From positions 1 to 7,888 of the forward strand of contig JADGQN010000220.1 in NCBI GenBank assembly GCA_017881765.1: a DNA stretch of 7,888 bases. The letters are read 5' to 3'. Under the pieces are notes generated by a model, which saw only the letters and a program-made list of their open reading frames with translations, ran no database searches and was not told the origin of the DNA. Numbering within the stretch: the first letter of the stretch is position 1; each line of letters starts with the position of its first letter. The DNA is from Syntrophobacterales bacterium (GTDB lineage: Bacteria; Desulfobacterota; Syntrophorhabdia; Syntrophorhabdales; WCHB1-27). Both the position numbers and the translations under genes were made by a program. Shown here piece after piece: positions 5,838 to 7,888 of the stretch.

Positions 5838-6755
5838 ATGCTCGGAAAACTGCTGTGTGACCGGAATGTGATTATGCTGCTGGGCCTCATTGTTGGCCTG
5901 GCCTGGGGTGGCGCTGCACCCTGGACTGAGCCGTTGACGCTGCCGGGGCTCGCGCTCGTCATGACCCTTTCGACGATGGGCATCTCAGGAAGTCTGTTTC
6001 GACCGCTTGGGAACGTCGTGAAGCCGGCTCTCGCCGGTATTGCCATGAGCTACGCGGTTTTTGCCGGCGTAACCCTGGCCCTGAGTCTGCTCTTCGTGAG
6101 AGACCCTGCGTTACGCACAGGTTTCGTCCTGCTCGCGGCCGTTCCGCCTGCCGTCGCAGTCATACCATTCACACTTTTTCTGAAGGGTAATGCCGCCTTT
6201 TCATTGATCGGCACGATAGGGGCCTATCTGGGTGGGCTCGTGGTTATGCCTCTGATCACCATCTGCTTCATCGGTGCAGATTTCCTCAATCCGTTCAAGG
6301 TGATCCTGGTGCTCGCCGAGCTTATCGTCGTACCGCTTATTGCTTCCCGGATTCTTATGTGGGCACACCTGGACCGGCGCCTTGAACCTGTCAGAGGGAG
6401 CATTATCAACTGGACATTCTTCGTGTTCAACTACACGGTCGTGGGGCTCAACCGGGACGTCTTCCTGCATAGACCTTTTTCTTTACTGCCTCTCGTGCTC
6501 ATTGCCTTCGCGACCATGTTCCTGCTCGGCTGGGCAATCGAGAAAGCGAGCGATTTGATGAGAATCGACCCTGAGATCAGAACGAGCCTTGTCCTGCTGG
6601 GGACACTCAAGAACTATGGCATAGCGGGCGGTGTCGCCCTTGCCCTTTTCAACAAGGAAGCGACCATGCCATCGACAGTTTCGGCGATCGTCATGATCCT
6701 CTACATCGTCTGGCTGCAATACAGGCAGCGGTCAGTGCCGGTGCATGCAGGCTAA
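5838..6755 (+). CDS. BASS-family (bile acid:sodium symporter-like) transporter
   Basis: A 305-residue inner-membrane protein with about ten hydrophobic segments (near residues 10-27, 33-51, 62-87, 93-113, 121-147, 152-175, 188-207, 213-236, 249-271, 277-295). This is the BASS fold, whose members move organic anions, often with sodium. The segment AVPPAVAVIPFTLFLKGNAAFS (101-122) corresponds to the broken crossover helix TM4, here with PP where many members have PGG. GTLKNYGIAGGVALALF (255-271) corresponds to the second crossover helix and keeps its Asn. The reading frame is open back to 5640, but that part overlaps the lipoprotein gene. ATG 5838, ten bases after the lipoprotein stop, gives a normal N-terminus. 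No good ribosome binding site is seen, so translation is probably coupled to the upstream gene. The substrate is unknown. Its stop overlaps that of the opposing reductase gene. Confidence 0.8.
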   Translation: MLGKLLCDRNVIMLLGLIVGLAWGGAAPWTEPLTLPGLALVMTLSTMGISGSLFRPLGNVVKPALAGIAMSYAVFAGVTLALSLLFVRDPALRTGFVLLAAVPPAVAVIPFTLFLKGNAAFSLIGTIGAYLGGLVVMPLITICFIGADFLNPFKVILVLAELIVVPLIASRILMWAHLDRRLEPVRGSIINWTFFVFNYTVVGLNRDVFLHRPFSLLPLVLIAFATMFLLGWAIEKASDLMRIDPEIRTSLVLLGTLKNYGIAGGVALALFNKEATMPSTVSAIVMILYIVWLQYRQRSVPVHAG

Positions 6756-7858
6756 CCTTTCTGTTTTTCCGCGACCACGCACCTGATCCCTTCTCCCAGA
6801 AGAGCAGTCTTCACGCAACCATTGTCGGAGACGCAGAAGGCCTTCCGCGTATCTCCTGACCGCCATCGATTGACGAGACCCGGCTCGCGGATGAACGGCC
6901 GACTCATGGCGACATAGTCTGTCACGCCTTCCGAGACAAGCTGTTTTGCGACCCCGTAGGAGCGTATGCCGCCCACGAGTATGAGGGGGACACGCACCTT
7001 CTCTTTGAAACGTCTTGCCGCGTCTCGGTAGTAGACCTCCTGCTCGCCAGCGCCCTGTTTCGCCCTACGGAATGGCGAATAGTCGGCGGAATAGACATTC
7101 CCACCGCTCATCTCAATGGCATCGATGCCTCCCTGCTCGAGTATATGGGACGACTCGATCATCTCCCCGACCGTGAGCCCGCCGTCGAGAAAGTCCTCGG
7201 AAGTCATCTTGATGAGCACGGGAAAATCCTCTCCCACGGCTGTGCGGATGCTCTTCACCACGTCAAGGGCCACGCGGGTACGATGCTCTACCGGGCCGCC
7301 ATAACCATCAGTTCTCTTGTTGTAGAATGGCGACAGAAATTGGTCGATAAGGTACCCATGAGCACCGTGGATCTGCACCCCGTCAAACCCTGCCTCTCGG
7401 GCCCGAAGCGCGGCTTGGCCGAAAGAGGCGGTTACCGCTTCGATATCTGCGTGAGCCATTTCCAGGCATGTAACGCCCCGCTCATTCTCGAATCGTGACG
7501 GGCCAACGAGTTGAAGACCGGAGAAACGAGCAGCGGCCCGGCATCCGGCATGGGAGATCTGCATTATGATCTTTCCGCCGGCCTCATGAACGGCGTTGGT
7601 CATTTCGATAAGACCCGGAAGAAATGCATCGTCGTAAATGGCCATCTGCCAGGGCCCGGCGCGTCCATCCTTCCTCACGAATGTGTGACCGGTGATGATA
7701 AGTCCGACGCCGCCGCGGGCCAGCTGCACCACGGTATCGATGAGGGCAGGCGTGCATGATCCATCCTCCGCGGCCAGGCCCTCCCACGTCGCCGACCGGA
7801 CGAAACGGTTTGCCAGGACCATGTTCTTGATAGTTGTTGGTTCAAAGAGCTTGGACAC
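6752..7858 (-). CDS. NADH:flavin oxidoreductase, old yellow enzyme family
   Basis: A 368-residue FMN-dependent TIM-barrel ene-reductase of the OYE family, which reduces activated C=C bonds in the cytoplasm. Hallmarks are QISHAG (100-105), HGAHGYLIDQFLSP (164-177) with H164 and H167 for substrate binding and Y169 as probable proton donor, NKRTDGYGG (180-188), the FMN phosphate loop ILVGGIRS (293-300) and AMSRPF (317-322). It lacks the second, pyridine-nucleotide-binding half of 2,4-dienoyl-CoA reductase. The tail has C342-x2-D345-x2-C348-x11-C360, which looks like a four-cysteine iron-sulfur motif with one Cys replaced by Asp. The start is GTG at 7858 with GGAGAG (complement of 7865-7870) six bases before it. 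Only 30 bases of upstream sequence remain, so its promoter or operon partners may lie beyond the window. The physiological substrate is unknown. Confidence 0.87.
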   Translation of the reverse strand: MSKLFEPTTIKNMVLANRFVRSATWEGLAAEDGSCTPALIDTVVQLARGGVGLIITGHTFVRKDGRAGPWQMAIYDDAFLPGLIEMTNAVHEAGGKIIMQISHAGCRAAARFSGLQLVGPSRFENERGVTCLEMAHADIEAVTASFGQAALRAREAGFDGVQIHGAHGYLIDQFLSPFYNKRTDGYGGPVEHRTRVALDVVKSIRTAVGEDFPVLIKMTSEDFLDGGLTVGEMIESSHILEQGGIDAIEMSGGNVYSADYSPFRRAKQGAGEQEVYYRDAARRFKEKVRVPLILVGGIRSYGVAKQLVSEGVTDYVAMSRPFIREPGLVNRWRSGDTRKAFCVSDNGCVKTALLGEGIRCVVAEKQKG

Positions 7859-7888
7859 GCTTCACTCTCCGACAAATGTCATCTCATG

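Overview
The window reads as an ordinary, gene-dense bacterial chromosome segment with mixed GC content. A sigma-54-type promoter, a Lol-style lipoprotein, Sec signal peptides and a SprA-related protein point to a Gram-negative, proteobacteria-like host. A Desulfobacterota or syntrophic delta-type lineage would fit the mix of an aryl-acid ligase, an old-yellow-enzyme reductase and sigma-54 control. That placement is inference; no rRNA or other taxonomic marker is present. I see no phage genes, transposase, CRISPR array, tRNA or rRNA.

Layout. Positions 1-106 are a short, structured leader. Positions 107-1762 (+) encode an EntE/DhbE-type aryl-acid AMP ligase, followed by a hairpin terminator. 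Positions 1763-2158 contain no convincing gene. They hold three consecutive hairpins, a textbook -24/-12 (sigma-54) promoter at 1986-2002, and a roughly 145-nt leader with two mutually exclusive hairpins. That promoter drives 2159-3274 (+), an envelope protein I do not recognise. It has a signal peptide, a small beta-rich domain, a long Pro/Ala-rich linker and two C-terminal membrane helices. Positions 3271-3608 are filled by two large imperfect palindromes, 3271-3399 and 3443-3580. The first contains the stop codon of the envelope gene. Beyond them lies a convergent gene, 3609-4115 (-), a SprA-related putative metalloprotease with an HExxH motif and a TTG start.

From a divergent spacer (4116-4265), a rightward group starts: exported dienelactone hydrolase (4266-5054), MutT-type Nudix hydrolase (5174-5578), small lipoprotein (5603-5827) and BASS-family transporter (5838-6755). 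The last three are separated by 24 and 10 nt and probably form one transcript. The window closes with 6752-7858 (-), an FMN-dependent old-yellow-enzyme family reductase. Its stop codon overlaps that of the transporter within the four bases CTAA.

The genes do not form one obvious pathway. The ligase, dienelactone hydrolase and reductase could all act on aromatic or unsaturated carboxylic compounds, but they lie in separate transcription units and a joint role is speculative. The most interesting material is the sigma-54-controlled envelope protein with its structured leader, and the pair of palindromic elements behind it. I found no evidence for a complete new multi-gene system.
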